Source of the DNA: Leptospira adleri
GTDB taxonomy: Bacteria; Spirochaetota; Leptospiria; Leptospirales; Leptospiraceae
Assembly: GCF_002811985.1 (NCBI RefSeq)
Contig: NZ_NPDU01000021.1
Location: 1 to 64,000 of the forward strand
Direction: 5' to 3'
DNA: 64,000 nucleotides
Shown here piece by piece: positions 41,160-52,093 of the stretch. The notes under the pieces are model-generated. The model was not told the origin of the DNA. It saw nothing but the letters and a program-made list of their open reading frames with translations, and did no database searches. Both the position numbers and the translations under genes were made by a program. Positions within the stretch are counted from its first letter, which is position 1, and each line of letters starts with the position of its first letter.

Positions 41160-41975
41160 TTAGACTTTCCTTATATAATGAGTACCTGAAACGATCTTTT
41201 TCACTTTTTTATAATATTCTTCGTCAAAAAGCGCCGATTCGAGATAGCTGCTGATACAGGATACCATCTCTCCGTATTTCCAGACGTAGACGTCTCCAGA
41301 CGCGGAATCGCAGATTTTCTCGCCGTGAATTTCATTGCTGAGTTCCCTCAGATTGGTTCTGCTAAAGGATTGAAGAATCGCTCGAAACTTTCCCTCTTTT
41401 TCAGGATCGACGAATTGAAACGATTTATGAAAAAGAACCGCATCGTGAAAGTATTCCGGAATATTAAAAGCTCCGTATGCGCCCATTTTGGTCGCAAGAA
41501 TTCGGATAAAACTTGTGATCTCATTCATCACGCTTAAACCCGGAAATTCTTGACCTTGATGGAGTTTCTTTTTGACTATCATCGTTTTCGCTTTTAGATT
41601 CTGAGTCAGGAGCCAGTCAATATAAACGAGCTTGTAGGATTGATCCAGCTTTTTAAACTGAAAGTCTGAAAATTTTAAACGCATGTGAACCAGAATCCCG
41701 CCGGAAGGATCCTTGATATAAATTCGATTGTCCATTTCGGAAATTCCGTCTAAGGAAATCTGAAAATCGGAATATCCCCTTGCCTGAAGAATCCGAAACA
41801 TCCCGGCTTCTTCCATCATCACTCTTACTTCGTCTATCGTGAAACGATTGAATAGAGTGTTTTCTATTCCGAGAGAAGTCTGAAATTCGCGGGAGATGTC
41901 GATCATCCCGAGTTCTTGACCGTCCAAAAAACCGGGATTGCCCTTATTCTTATCCGAATCCGAGAAGATTCCCAT
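41160..41975 (-). CDS. Conserved hypothetical protein between deacetylase and PP2C regulator genes
   Basis: A protein of 271 residues from MGIFSDSDKNK at 41975; a TTG at 41993 would lie deeper in the deacetylase gene. It is soluble, with no signal or membrane helices. Visible segments include FTIDEVRVMMEEAGMFRIL, MDNRIYIKDPSGGILVHMR and LLTQNLKAKTMIV. No known family is recognised. It ends 1 nt before the PP2C regulator start, so it is probably its functional partner, for example an input or a target. Confidence 0.72.
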   Translation of the reverse strand: MGIFSDSDKNKGNPGFLDGQELGMIDISREFQTSLGIENTLFNRFTIDEVRVMMEEAGMFRILQARGYSDFQISLDGISEMDNRIYIKDPSGGILVHMRLKFSDFQFKKLDQSYKLVYIDWLLTQNLKAKTMIVKKKLHQGQEFPGLSVMNEITSFIRILATKMGAYGAFNIPEYFHDAVLFHKSFQFVDPEKEGKFRAILQSFSRTNLRELSNEIHGEKICDSASGDVYVWKYGEMVSCISSYLESALFDEEYYKKVKKIVSGTHYIRKV

Positions 41976-41979
41976 AACT

Positions 41980-42885
41980 TCAATCGGCCGCAAATACCTT
42001 GATCGTATTGTAGTGAATCGTCACCGTATCGTGAAAGTCCTTAGCGTATCCTCCCGCGGGAAGAATCACGACGGGAGCGTCGACTCGAATTGCAAAGTCC
42101 CTGACGATCTTATCCCTCTTTCTCAATCCTTGAAAGGTGAGTTTCAGATCTCCTAAAGAATCTCCTTCGAAAGGATCGGCTCCGGCGATATAAAAGATAA
42201 GATCCGGTTGAAAGGAAGATTGAATTTGATCCAGGGATTCTTCCAAAAGAGCGTGATACTTTTTATCATCCGTGCCTTCGTCGAGGGCGATGTCCATCCC
42301 CGATTTTTCCTTTTTGGGATAAAGATTTTCCTGGTGCATGGAAAACGTAAACACGTTGGGCTCGTTCTGAAATACGATGGAATTTCCGTTTCCCTGATGA
42401 AGATCCAAATCGATGAACAACACTTTTTTACCCGGATTCTCTTTCAGAAATAATTTTCCCGCAATCGCCGCGTCGTTGAGATAACAAAACCCTTCGGCGC
42501 GATCCGGCATACTGTGATGAAATCCGCCGCCGATATGATAGACAAATCTATACTTTCGAGTGAGTTCAGCGGCGAGAATCGTTCCGCCGACTGCGAGCAC
42601 AAAACTTTCGACAATTTGTTTTGTAAGAGGAAGCTCGGAATATTGGGTTCTTTCCGTGAGTTTGAGAGAAAAAAAATCTTTTAAGAATTCTTTTGTGTGG
42701 ACCAGGGCCAATTCTTTTTCTTTGGCCGGATCCGGTTTGTGAACATAAAGATTCGCAAGTTTAGGATCTTGTTTTACGAGATTATAAACCATCTGGTACT
42801 TCCTTGCCGGAAATACGTGGGGACCCAGATCCATATTATAATCCGGATGATACACTAATCCAATTCGTTCTAACTGCTTCTCCAA
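41980..42885 (-). CDS. Histone-deacetylase-superfamily (AcuC/HDAC-like) amidohydrolase
   Basis: A 301-residue zinc hydrolase that removes acyl groups from lysine or polyamine substrates. The charge-relay and zinc motifs are visible: IGGGFHHSMPDRAEGFCYLN, FIDLDLHQGNGN (zinc Asp and His) and YIAGADPFEGDSLGDL (second zinc Asp). The end contains VVILPAGGYA. Length is close to the short bacterial class. The gene is divergent from pyruvate kinase and heads a run with an unknown protein and a PP2C regulator. Whether it acts on acetylated proteins or on a metabolite is open. Confidence 0.9.
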   Translation of the reverse strand: MEKQLERIGLVYHPDYNMDLGPHVFPARKYQMVYNLVKQDPKLANLYVHKPDPAKEKELALVHTKEFLKDFFSLKLTERTQYSELPLTKQIVESFVLAVGGTILAAELTRKYRFVYHIGGGFHHSMPDRAEGFCYLNDAAIAGKLFLKENPGKKVLFIDLDLHQGNGNSIVFQNEPNVFTFSMHQENLYPKKEKSGMDIALDEGTDDKKYHALLEESLDQIQSSFQPDLIFYIAGADPFEGDSLGDLKLTFQGLRKRDKIVRDFAIRVDAPVVILPAGGYAKDFHDTVTIHYNTIKVFAAD

Positions 42886-42988
42886 GGAGAGGACGCCTAT
42901 TTTTGGTTCATTCTAATTTCCTCTTTCCGTTCGTAAAGAGGAAATATTCGCTGGAACAACGGAAGGCATTTCTTTAAAATTGCCGTTC

Positions 42989-44416
42989 ATGAAAACCCTA
43001 AACGGGAAAAAAACCAAAATCGTTTGCACAATCGGCCCCGCTTCCTCTTCGGAAGAGTCTATTTTTTCCATTCTCAAAGCCGGAATGGACATTGCACGGA
43101 TGAATTTTTCACACGGAACTCACGATTCCCACAAAAGAGTTTACGAGACTCTTCGAAAATGTGAGCAAATCTCCGGTTTTCCTCTCGGTATCATGGCGGA
43201 TCTGCAAGGTCCGAAAATAAGAACCGGGAAATTAAAGTTAAACTCCATTCTACTCCATAAGGACCAGGAAATCAAAATCGTTCCGGACGCGGAACTTCCC
43301 GGCGACGAGGGAACGATCGGCTGCACTTATCCGAATCTGATTCAAGACATCAAAGAAGGCGATAAGATTCTCATAGACGACGGGAAGCTCGTTCTCAAAG
43401 TCATTTCCAAAACTTCCGATTCTGCGATGTTAAAAGTCGTCGTGGGAGGAATTCTCTGGAGCAACAAAGGGATCAATCTTCCGGGAACTCCGATCTCCGC
43501 GCCTGCCTTATCGGAGAAGGATATAGAAGATCTGAAGTTCGCGCTTTCCTTGGGAGTCGACTACGTTGCTCTTAGCTTCGTGAGAACCGGCGCCGATCTG
43601 GAACTGGCAAGATCTCTTTTGCAGGGAACATATACGGGACTGATCGCGAAGATAGAAAGACCCGAAGCGATCGGAAACATCGACGAGATCATCGAACGCG
43701 CCGACGGAATCATGATCGCGAGAGGTGATCTCGGAGTCGAAATCGAAACGGAGAAGGTTCCGATTCTTCAAAAAGAATTGATCTACAAACTCAACCAGGC
43801 CGGAAAACCTGTGATCACAGCGACTCAGATGTTGGAATCGATGATCGAAAATCCGAGACCGACTCGCGCCGAAGCAAGCGACGTAGCAAACGCGGTGATG
43901 GACGGAACGGACGCAGTGATGTTATCCGCGGAATCCGCGAGCGGACACTATCCCGTTGAATCGGTGGAGATTATGTCGAAGATCATACAGGAAACGGAAA
44001 CCATCGATCATATCTATGAGATTCATTGGAACATCAAGAAGACGTTTTTGGAATCGGAAAGAACCGCGCTCGGAAACGCCGCGAGAGAAATCGCGCACGG
44101 AATTCACGCAAAAGCGATCGTGAACTTTACGAGAAGCGGTTATTCCGCTCTGATCACTTCCGAGATGAGACCGAAAGTTCCGATCTACTCCTTTACTCCG
44201 TTCGCAACGACCGCAAGAAAGATGAAACTCTACAGAGGAGTGATTCCGTTCGTGATGCCGTTTTTCACGAGGCTCGAAGATATGATCGCCTATATGAATC
44301 AAAAACTCAAAGAAGATGAGTTTCTTTTTCCGGGAGACAAGGTCGTAATTCTTTCCGGCGCTCCGGGCACGAGCGTACGAAGCGTGGATTTTTTACAGAT
44401 CTATAAGATTCATTGA
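42989..44416 (+). CDS. pyk: Pyruvate kinase
   Basis: A protein of 475 residues from the ATG at 42989 (a TTG at 42980 is the alternative). It converts phosphoenolpyruvate and ADP to pyruvate and ATP. Motifs: KTKIVCTIGPASSSEE, ARMNFSHGTHDSH, the catalytic region GLIAKIERPEAIGNIDEII with IMIARGDLGVEI, and TATQMLESMIENPRPTRAEA. The C-terminal allosteric domain is complete (IVNFTRSGYSALITS). Stand-alone gene with a strong terminator 150 nt downstream. Confidence 0.97.
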   Translation: MKTLNGKKTKIVCTIGPASSSEESIFSILKAGMDIARMNFSHGTHDSHKRVYETLRKCEQISGFPLGIMADLQGPKIRTGKLKLNSILLHKDQEIKIVPDAELPGDEGTIGCTYPNLIQDIKEGDKILIDDGKLVLKVISKTSDSAMLKVVVGGILWSNKGINLPGTPISAPALSEKDIEDLKFALSLGVDYVALSFVRTGADLELARSLLQGTYTGLIAKIERPEAIGNIDEIIERADGIMIARGDLGVEIETEKVPILQKELIYKLNQAGKPVITATQMLESMIENPRPTRAEASDVANAVMDGTDAVMLSAESASGHYPVESVEIMSKIIQETETIDHIYEIHWNIKKTFLESERTALGNAAREIAHGIHAKAIVNFTRSGYSALITSEMRPKVPIYSFTPFATTARKMKLYRGVIPFVMPFFTRLEDMIAYMNQKLKEDEFLFPGDKVVILSGAPGTSVRSVDFLQIYKIH

Positions 44417-44566
44417 TCCGGAAGAATCCGCGGGTTCAATCTTTGCGCCGAAGATCGAGAGGTTAATTTTGTGATTTCGAAATTCTCTCCAATAGGCAAG
44501 CGTTCCATTTCGTCTAACGTTCCTTTTGTAAGAATCCGGTAAAGACGGAATTTTCCGTAATCTATC

Positions 44567-44603
44567 GCAAACGGACTTTAGGTCCGTTTGCAATTCTTTT
44601 TTT
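44567..44603 (+). terminator. Rho-independent terminator of pyk
   Basis: GCAAACGGAC (44567-44576) and GTCCGTTTGC (44582-44591) form a perfect 10-bp stem with a 5-nt loop, followed by a T run (44596-44603). Its GGACTTTAGGTCC core resembles other GGACTT-AAGTCC palindromes near 33150 and 39770. Confidence 0.92.
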
Positions 44604-44866
44604 AAATTCTAATTTGTGGGAATTCCTACAATTCCGTTTTATTTTCCAATTTAGCTCATCAAAATCAAAGTCTTTAGGGAGCTAAGAATCCCTCGAAAAA
44701 CCGACGGGCATGTTTAGAACCCGAAAATTCTTCAAAAAGCGGGAGTTCCCGCAAATCACGGCCCATTGCGGCTTTTTTTGGAGGTTTTGAACCGTTTTGT
44801 GAGATTCTAAAAAGTATGAGTTCCTACTTTTTTTAAATCCTAGGACAAAGCTCTAAATCATTTCTT
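44604..44866. repeat. Intergenic cluster of dispersed palindromic repeats
   Basis: Holds TTGTGGGAATTCCTACAATT near 44616, AAAAAGCGGGAGTTCCCGCA near 44738 and AAAAAGTATGAGTTCCTACT near 44807. The last is a hairpin with a long T tail, and could terminate transcription on the plus strand, or on both. No gene is supported here. Confidence 0.75.
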
Positions 44867-45889
44867 TCACCGAGAGTTGTCAAAACCTAAATAACCCCAA
44901 CGAACATTTCCCAATATTATAATTTTATAAAATCTTTTTATAGTACAAAAATAATCAGAATCCCCGTTACAGATCTTGGACGGAACTCGATCCTGATTCG
45001 AGGACAAATAGGTAAAGGCGAACTTTCCGATCAACCGATCAAAACCAACCGGCCCGAGCATACGAGAATCTATAGAACCGTCTCGATTGTCCCCTAAAAG
45101 AAAAAGCTCGTCCTCCGCAAGCTTGACCTTAGGAAAAAGAACGATTCCCGAATCGGATTTTGATTCCAAGACGGGAACGAGACGATCGCCGAGAGCCTCT
45201 AGAAGAACGATCCTTTCTTGAGCGTCCAAACCGGAATGAAAGTTCGTCGCCTTTTTATCCGATCGTTCCTGCGGGACTTTTTCTCCGTTCACAAAAATTC
45301 TCGTGACGGAAAAGCCGTCCGAAGTGATCTCTTCGCTTATCAAAATCGTTTCTCCGGGAAGACCTACGATCCGGCCGAGAGATTGACGACCCGCTTTTTC
45401 ATTTTGATAAGCGACTATATCGCCCCGCTTCAGTTCCTTCTTATAAAACAATTCCGTAATATAGAAGGTATCGTTTACGTTTATACTCGGGACCATTCCG
45501 GAGGAAAGTTGCACCTTCCCTTTTAAAATTCTATCCTTCAGGAGTTCGTCGACGGCGATTCCGAAAAACAAAAGAAAAAGAACGCTCACCGGCAAAAACC
45601 AATACGGTGAAGGGAAACGTCGAAAAGCCGATGTTTTTGTTTTCGCTTCGCTTGCAAGCGTCGCAAAGATAAGAATTCCCCAATTCGACAAGAGACAAAT
45701 GATAAGAAAGAATAACGCGGCTTTTCCAGAGCGATTCTCAAAAAGAATGTAAGTAAAAACGGAAACAAGCAGACCCGCAAACAACGAGTATCCGTAAAAA
45801 ATCCAAAACAAAAAACGGTCTCTGAGATAATAAAAACCGAACGGGGGAAAGATTAGATTTAAGAATATTCCGACGATTTTTCGTTTCAT
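44867..45889 (-). CDS. Signal peptidase I-like (S26) membrane protein lacking the catalytic Ser/Lys pair
   Basis: A 340-residue membrane protein with about four N-terminal helices (residues 8-115) and a C-terminal S26 fold. Box B, normally SGSMxPT, reads VQLSSGMVPSINVND: the residue before M132 is Gly131, where the nucleophile Ser is expected. Box D, normally KRxxGLPGD, reads SLGRIVGLPGE: Gly172 replaces the general-base Lys. Box E, GDNRDGSIDSR (about 264-274), is intact. It therefore looks like a pseudoenzyme derived from LepB, perhaps a chaperone or a regulator of preprotein processing. An active LepB must be encoded elsewhere. The reading frame is full length, so it is not a decayed gene. 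Confidence 0.8.
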   Translation of the reverse strand: MKRKIVGIFLNLIFPPFGFYYLRDRFLFWIFYGYSLFAGLLVSVFTYILFENRSGKAALFFLIICLLSNWGILIFATLASEAKTKTSAFRRFPSPYWFLPVSVLFLLFFGIAVDELLKDRILKGKVQLSSGMVPSINVNDTFYITELFYKKELKRGDIVAYQNEKAGRQSLGRIVGLPGETILISEEITSDGFSVTRIFVNGEKVPQERSDKKATNFHSGLDAQERIVLLEALGDRLVPVLESKSDSGIVLFPKVKLAEDELFLLGDNRDGSIDSRMLGPVGFDRLIGKFAFTYLSSNQDRVPSKICNGDSDYFCTIKRFYKIIILGNVRWGYLGFDNSR

Positions 45890-45980
45890 TTTTGTAACTT
45901 CCCGACAGCCGTTCGTTTAGATAAACGAATCGATGATAAAATTGAAATCATAAAACAAAAGGCGATCGAAAGATATGTTT

Positions 45981-46742
45981 CTATTTTGAGATAAAAAAGC
46001 GGTGAATCTCATCCCAATACTTTCTCACGGTTCGATCCGTACTCAGATGGCCTCCGCGTTTGAGAAGTTTGAGTTCGATCTTTGTCCGATCCGCAAAGTC
46101 TTTCACAACGTTCGCGGATACGTAAGGATCGTCCGCGGCGTGAAACATGCGGATTTTATTCGGATCCAATTCGTCCGCATAAAAAGCCGGATTGAAAAAT
46201 TTTCCGTCATAAAGTTTTTTCCAATTTTTTTCAGAAAGTCGATACGCGTTTCCAAACGTTTCCTTCAAAAAAGAAACGTAGTTCGGATTTGCGGTTTCGG
46301 CGGATTGTTCTTCCTTTAGGATCTTCCAATCGACAACGGGACAATTTGCGATCACCTTTTTTATTCGAGAATCCAAAGAGGAAAGAATCGCGGTCGCACC
46401 TCCGAAACTTCCGCCGATCACAAAAATTTCCTCGGGCTTCAGATCGAAGGTTTTATAAAAAGAATTTTCGCGGATCTTATTGCCGATCGAAATCTCATCG
46501 ATGATATCCTTGATATCCAAGTGAGGGGATTTTTTCAAAAATTCTCCGTCGCTTTCCCAAGCTCCGCGATATCTGGGATAAATCACCCAGTAACCTTTGG
46601 AGGAAAGAAATTCCATAAGATCCTGCTTCTTCGGGATCGAAGGCATTCCATCGCAAAGGAGAATGAGTCTTTGTATTTTTGTTTTTCGTTTCGGAGGCAG
46701 AAATTCCGCGACGATCTCTTTTTTAAATCTGGTTCTAAACAT
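45981..46742 (-). CDS. Alpha/beta hydrolase (prolyl-oligopeptidase-like fold)
   Basis: A 253-residue hydrolase. The nucleophile elbow is VIGGSFGGATAIL, the acid is in MFHAADDPYVSANV and the His is in RGGHLSTDRT, so the triad is complete. The early part has LILLCDGMPSIPKK and YPRYRGAWESDGEF, typical of the dipeptidyl/acylaminoacyl-peptidase branch. No signal peptide, so cytoplasmic. The substrate is unknown. Encoded alone between the peptidase-like gene and the channel gene. Confidence 0.83.
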   Translation of the reverse strand: MFRTRFKKEIVAEFLPPKRKTKIQRLILLCDGMPSIPKKQDLMEFLSSKGYWVIYPRYRGAWESDGEFLKKSPHLDIKDIIDEISIGNKIRENSFYKTFDLKPEEIFVIGGSFGGATAILSSLDSRIKKVIANCPVVDWKILKEEQSAETANPNYVSFLKETFGNAYRLSEKNWKKLYDGKFFNPAFYADELDPNKIRMFHAADDPYVSANVVKDFADRTKIELKLLKRGGHLSTDRTVRKYWDEIHRFFISK

Positions 46743-46790
46743 TGATCTGTGTTTATATTATCGAAACAGTTCCGGAGGCGGGAAAGAATA

Positions 46791-47671
46791 TTATAAAATT
46801 CGAATACCCGGGAACAGTTTGAACTCTTTCAGAATCGTATGAGCGATTCTCGTTTTCATATCCCTTCTTTCCCGAACATGAGTCAGATAACGGAGAGAAA
46901 AAAGAATCCCGCCCTCTTCGAGAGAAAGATAAACGATCGGCGTGGTCTTTCCTAGGCGAACCAGATAATTTTTAGAAAGTTCCTGCAGAGTATAATCGAT
47001 TTCTTCCTGATCGATGATCGCGTTGTTTTGAATGATGCCGTTGAGCAATTCTTCCGCTTTTTCAAAATCGGAATCGTATGGAATTTTAATTCTCATTTCG
47101 TCCCAGACGTAATTCATCTTGTCCTTAACGACTACGATCGGTTTTAGGATGACGTAGTGATTCGGAAAATGAACGAGACGGTTTGTGGATTGGTCCGACT
47201 TGGGGTCCGCGGAAATTTCCATCAGAGTAAAACGGTTCATTCCGATATTGATCACGTCTCCCCGGACGCCTTCGATTTCGATCCGATCTCCCACCTCGAA
47301 ACCGTTGCTTCCGTGGATAAAAAACCAACCTACGTAATTCAGAGTGATGTCTTTCAGAGAGATGACGATCCCCGCGCCCGCAAGTCCCATTACCGTGGGC
47401 AGGTAGGAAAGTCCGGAAAATACCACTGGAAGAAGAGTGATCAAACCTAGGATGACGAAGGACATTCGCGCCATCTTTCTTCGATTGTAACGCGCGGTGA
47501 CGTCCACGGTCGGGCGGAAAAAATCCAAAACGAAAAGAATCACTCTGTAAAAAAGTATCAAAAAGAGAATAAAATAGACGATAAGAATCAGCTCTTCCGC
47601 TAAACTTCTTTCCTTCATCTTGAGAAGGATCAAAGGATTGATGGACTTGAAAAAATCGACTTCGAAATTCA

Positions 47672-47675
<4 letters not shown>
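46791..47675 (-). CDS. MscS-family mechanosensitive ion channel protein
   Basis: A 294-residue membrane protein. Three helices (about 28-55, 70-95 and 99-130) end in the pore-lining pattern VMGLAGAGIVISLKDITLNYVGW. The beta domain FEVGDRIEIEGVRGDVINIG and the MscS pattern LVHFPNHYVI follow. The C-terminal part is the cytoplasmic alpha/beta domain. It releases ions under membrane tension, or senses it. Its start overlaps the aroB stop by 4 nt. Confidence 0.87.
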
Positions 47676-48759
<1,084 letters not shown>

Positions 48760-48763
<4 letters not shown>

Positions 48764-49248
48764 TTTTTTTCAGATACCCAGGTGCTTTTGATAAAGGGCG
48801 CCGGACTCAAATCCCCTTCCAAAAGAAAAGTTTTGATATCGGGTCTTAGATCCATTTCCCGAACTGCGGCCGGACTGAAATATCCGAAACCGGTGATCGC
48901 CTTTTCATTGAGATTGAGTTCCGGAACTTCTTTTTTTACGTTCACTAAAAATACGAGTTGAATGAGATGTCTTTTACCGCCGGGTTCGATGGATTCGTTC
49001 AAAAGAAGGAAAGCCGCGGATTTCATTTCGAGAGAAAGTTCTTCTTTCAATTCTCTCCGAAGAGCGTCTTCCGCGCTTTCACCGAATTCGATACCGCCGC
49101 CCGGCAAAAGCCAATAGTAAGAATCTTTTTTCTTTTGTTGAATGAGAAGGATTTCGTTTTGGGAATTGAATATAAGAGCCGCGACTCTAACTCGCATTCC
49201 TTTCTTTTTAAAGAAAAAATCCATAGTGTATGATTGTCGTCCTTTCAT
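48760..49248 (-). CDS. NUDIX hydrolase
   Basis: A protein of up to 162 residues with a NUDIX box GGGIEFGESAEDALRRELKE then ELSLEM; the box Gly near the end is Ser here. It hydrolyses a nucleoside-diphosphate-linked compound; the substrate is unknown. The start is uncertain: ATG at 49248 has no ribosome site, an internal ATG at 49224 (MDFFFKKKGMRVRV) is preceded by AAGGA 15 nt away, and a third ATG at 49197 follows AAAGGA at once. Its stop overlaps the aroB start by 4 nt. Confidence 0.85.
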
Positions 49249-49283
49249 TCGTTGAATCTTGATTTGGCGAGGGACGTTTTCTT

Positions 49284-50027
49284 TTAAGACCCTCTCCTAA
49301 TCCGATTGTAAAGTTCTTTAGCCGCGTTTTGTTCCGCGGCTTTTTTACTCACTCCGCTTCCGCTCGCTTCCCATTGATCTCGGATCCGAACGGAAACTTG
49401 AAAAACTTTCGCGTGATCGGGACCCGATTCTCCTTTCATTCGGTAAACGGGAAGAACCTTAAAATTCTTCTGCGAATATTCTTGGAGTTGAGTTTTGTAG
49501 TCTCTGACAGATTCTTCTTTTTCCGGATTTTCCGCAAATTCTATTAGGTGTTTCAATATGAATTTTTCGGAAGCCTCGAATCCGAGATCCAAATAGATCG
49601 CTCCGACCAAGGACTCGAAAAGGTTCGCCGAAAGTTTACGCCTTCCCTTTCCCTGAGAACTTGCTTCTCCTTTGCCCAACAAGAGGTATTCCGAAAGACC
49701 CAGCTTCTCCGAGATTGTGTTTAGAATGGGCGTAGAGACGATTCTCGATTTAATCCGGGACAATTCGCCTTCGCTCGCTTTGGGATAGTTTTGGAAAAGA
49801 TAACGCGCGGCCACAAGACCAAGAACGGAATCTCCGAGGAATTCGAGACGTTCGTTGTCCTCCGAAATCTCCGGATTCTCATTTTTATAAGAACTATGAA
49901 TGAATGCGGTATTATAAAATTCCAGATTGGAAAATTTGACACTGATCTTTTTGGAAAGTTTCTGTAGAGTTTTGACCCGCTCGGGGTTTTTGTGAGGAGA
50001 AAGAGTTTTTGATTTTTTAAAGATCAA
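49284..50027 (-). CDS. rnc: Ribonuclease III
   Basis: A 247-residue double-strand-specific ribonuclease for rRNA and mRNA processing. The signature [20 protein letters not shown] and the second acidic motif ([19 protein letters not shown]) are present. A C-terminal dsRNA-binding domain follows ([39 protein letters not shown]). The start is TTG with no clear Shine-Dalgarno, 54 nt after acpP, so expression may rely on coupling. acpP next to rnc is a common bacterial order. Confidence 0.95.
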   Translation of the reverse strand: MIFKKSKTLSPHKNPERVKTLQKLSKKISVKFSNLEFYNTAFIHSSYKNENPEISEDNERLEFLGDSVLGLVAARYLFQNYPKASEGELSRIKSRIVSTPILNTISEKLGLSEYLLLGKGEASSQGKGRRKLSANLFESLVGAIYLDLGFEASEKFILKHLIEFAENPEKEESVRDYKTQLQEYSQKNFKVLPVYRMKGESGPDHAKVFQVSVRIRDQWEASGSGVSKKAAEQNAAKELYNRIRRGS

Positions 50028-50052
50028 AGGAAGGAAAAAAGAATTCCGAGTT

Positions 50053-50343
<291 letters not shown>

Positions 50344-50369
50344 TGATGATTTTTTGTTAGATTTAGTCA

Positions 50370-50832
<463 letters not shown>

Positions 50833-50863
50833 ATTCTTCCACTCCGTTTCGGAATGGAAGAAT
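50833..50863 (-). terminator. Rho-independent terminator of fabG
   Basis: On the minus strand ATTCTTCCATTCCG pairs with CGGAGTGGAAGAAT (14 bp, one wobble) around a 3-nt loop, then TTTTCAATTTTCC. It begins 14 nt after the fabG stop. Confidence 0.85.
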
Positions 50864-50876
50864 CTTTCGAAAATAA

Positions 50877-51641
50877 TTATTCGGTAACGCCGGGAAGAAA
50901 TCCTCCACCGTTCACTTCTATTACTTGACCCGTAATAAAAGATGAGATGTCGGACGCTAGGAATGCGATGGTATTCGCGATATCTTCCGGAAGTCCGGCT
51001 CTTTTCAGAGGAATCGCCGCGACCATTGCATGTCGGATCTTTTCGGGAATAGCGTCGGTCATTTCCGTCGCGATAAAACCCGGAGCGATCGCGTTACAAC
51101 GAACCTTGCGAGACGCCATTTCCAGAGCTACCGCTTTTGTAAAACCGATCACGCCCGCTTTGGAAGCCGAGTAGTTGGTTTGTCCGATGTTGCCGTTTAC
51201 GCCGGCAATCGAAGAAAGATTGATGATGGATCCGCCGTTCGGATTCTTCATCATATATTTCACCGCGGCTTGAGTGCAGTTGTAAGTTCCGGTTAGGTTT
51301 ACCGCGATCACCGCATCCCACTGTTCTTTTTTCATTCTCATGAGAAGAGTGTCTTTGGTAATTCCCGCGTTGTTTACGAGAATATCTACGGAACCGAATT
51401 CTTCCACACAAGCTTTGATGGCATTTGCCGCTGATTCGGAATCCGCTACGTTGGTCCCCACTCCGATGGCTTTTACACCGGTTTGTTTTGCGATTTCTTC
51501 CGCAGTTGCCTTGCTGGATTCTTCATTGAGGTCTGCGATAACAATATTGGCTCCTGCTTTTGCAAGGACGAGGGCTGTGGATTTTCCGATTCCGCGCGCG
51601 GATCCGGTGATAACAGCGTTTTTACCTTTTAAATCGATCAT
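50877..51641 (-). CDS. fabG: 3-oxoacyl-[acyl-carrier-protein] reductase
   Basis: A 254-residue short-chain dehydrogenase that reduces 3-oxoacyl-ACP with NADPH in fatty acid elongation. The cofactor motif is ITGSARGIGKSTA, the second NNAG motif is ILVNNAGITKD, and the catalytic residues are Ser in IINLSSIAGV and Tyr/Lys in NYSASKAGVIGF. GGAAAG lies a few nt before the ATG. The nearby acpP supports the FabG call over other dehydrogenases. It is not followed by fabF and is not preceded by fabD or plsX, which are separated by an accessory block. Confidence 0.93.
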   Translation of the reverse strand: MIDLKGKNAVITGSARGIGKSTALVLAKAGANIVIADLNEESSKATAEEIAKQTGVKAIGVGTNVADSESAANAIKACVEEFGSVDILVNNAGITKDTLLMRMKKEQWDAVIAVNLTGTYNCTQAAVKYMMKNPNGGSIINLSSIAGVNGNIGQTNYSASKAGVIGFTKAVALEMASRKVRCNAIAPGFIATEMTDAIPEKIRHAMVAAIPLKRAGLPEDIANTIAFLASDISSFITGQVIEVNGGGFLPGVTE

Positions 51642-51806
51642 AATTCTTTCCTTTCGGGTGCTCTGCGGCTAAAGTATTTCGGTCGAATACCGGGTCAAGG
51701 GAGTTTTCCCGCTTTTAAGACCGTAAGACAGAACGGACGTTCTGCTTTTGTGTTTTTATCCGGAGAATAGTTTTTTGCAAAGGAATCATCCTTCGGTGAA
51801 ATCGGA

Positions 51807-52016
51807 AAAAAGTAGGAACTCATACTTTTCTTTGATTCGACAAAGTCCTCTGTCAGTTGAAAAAGTAGGAACTCATACTTTTCTCTGATTTGACAAAGTC
51901 CTCTGTCAGTTGAAAAAGTAGGAACTCATACTTTTCTTTGATTCGACAAAGTCCTCTGTCAGTTGAAAAAGTAGGAACTCACACTTTTCTTTGATTCGAG
52001 AAGGTCTTTTATAAAG
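51807..52016. repeat. 53-bp tandem repeat, four copies, carrying the dispersed hairpin
   Basis: Each unit starts AAAAAGTAGGAACTCATACT, followed by TTTC(T/C)(T)TGATTCGACAAAG. Units recur exactly every 53 nt (GTAGG at 51812, 51865, 51918 and 51971), with a few point variants; the last copy is diverged at its end. The first 20 nt are the reverse complement of the dispersed GTATGAGTTCCTAC repeat. It lies between the fabG promoter region and the ATP-grasp pseudogene end. Confidence 0.95.
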
Positions 52017-52093
52017 AGCCAAAGTCGTTTTGTCGAAAGGGTTCTTTTCCAAAAAAATAGATGCAGAAAACCGAAAACCTTTCCTTTGTGAGT

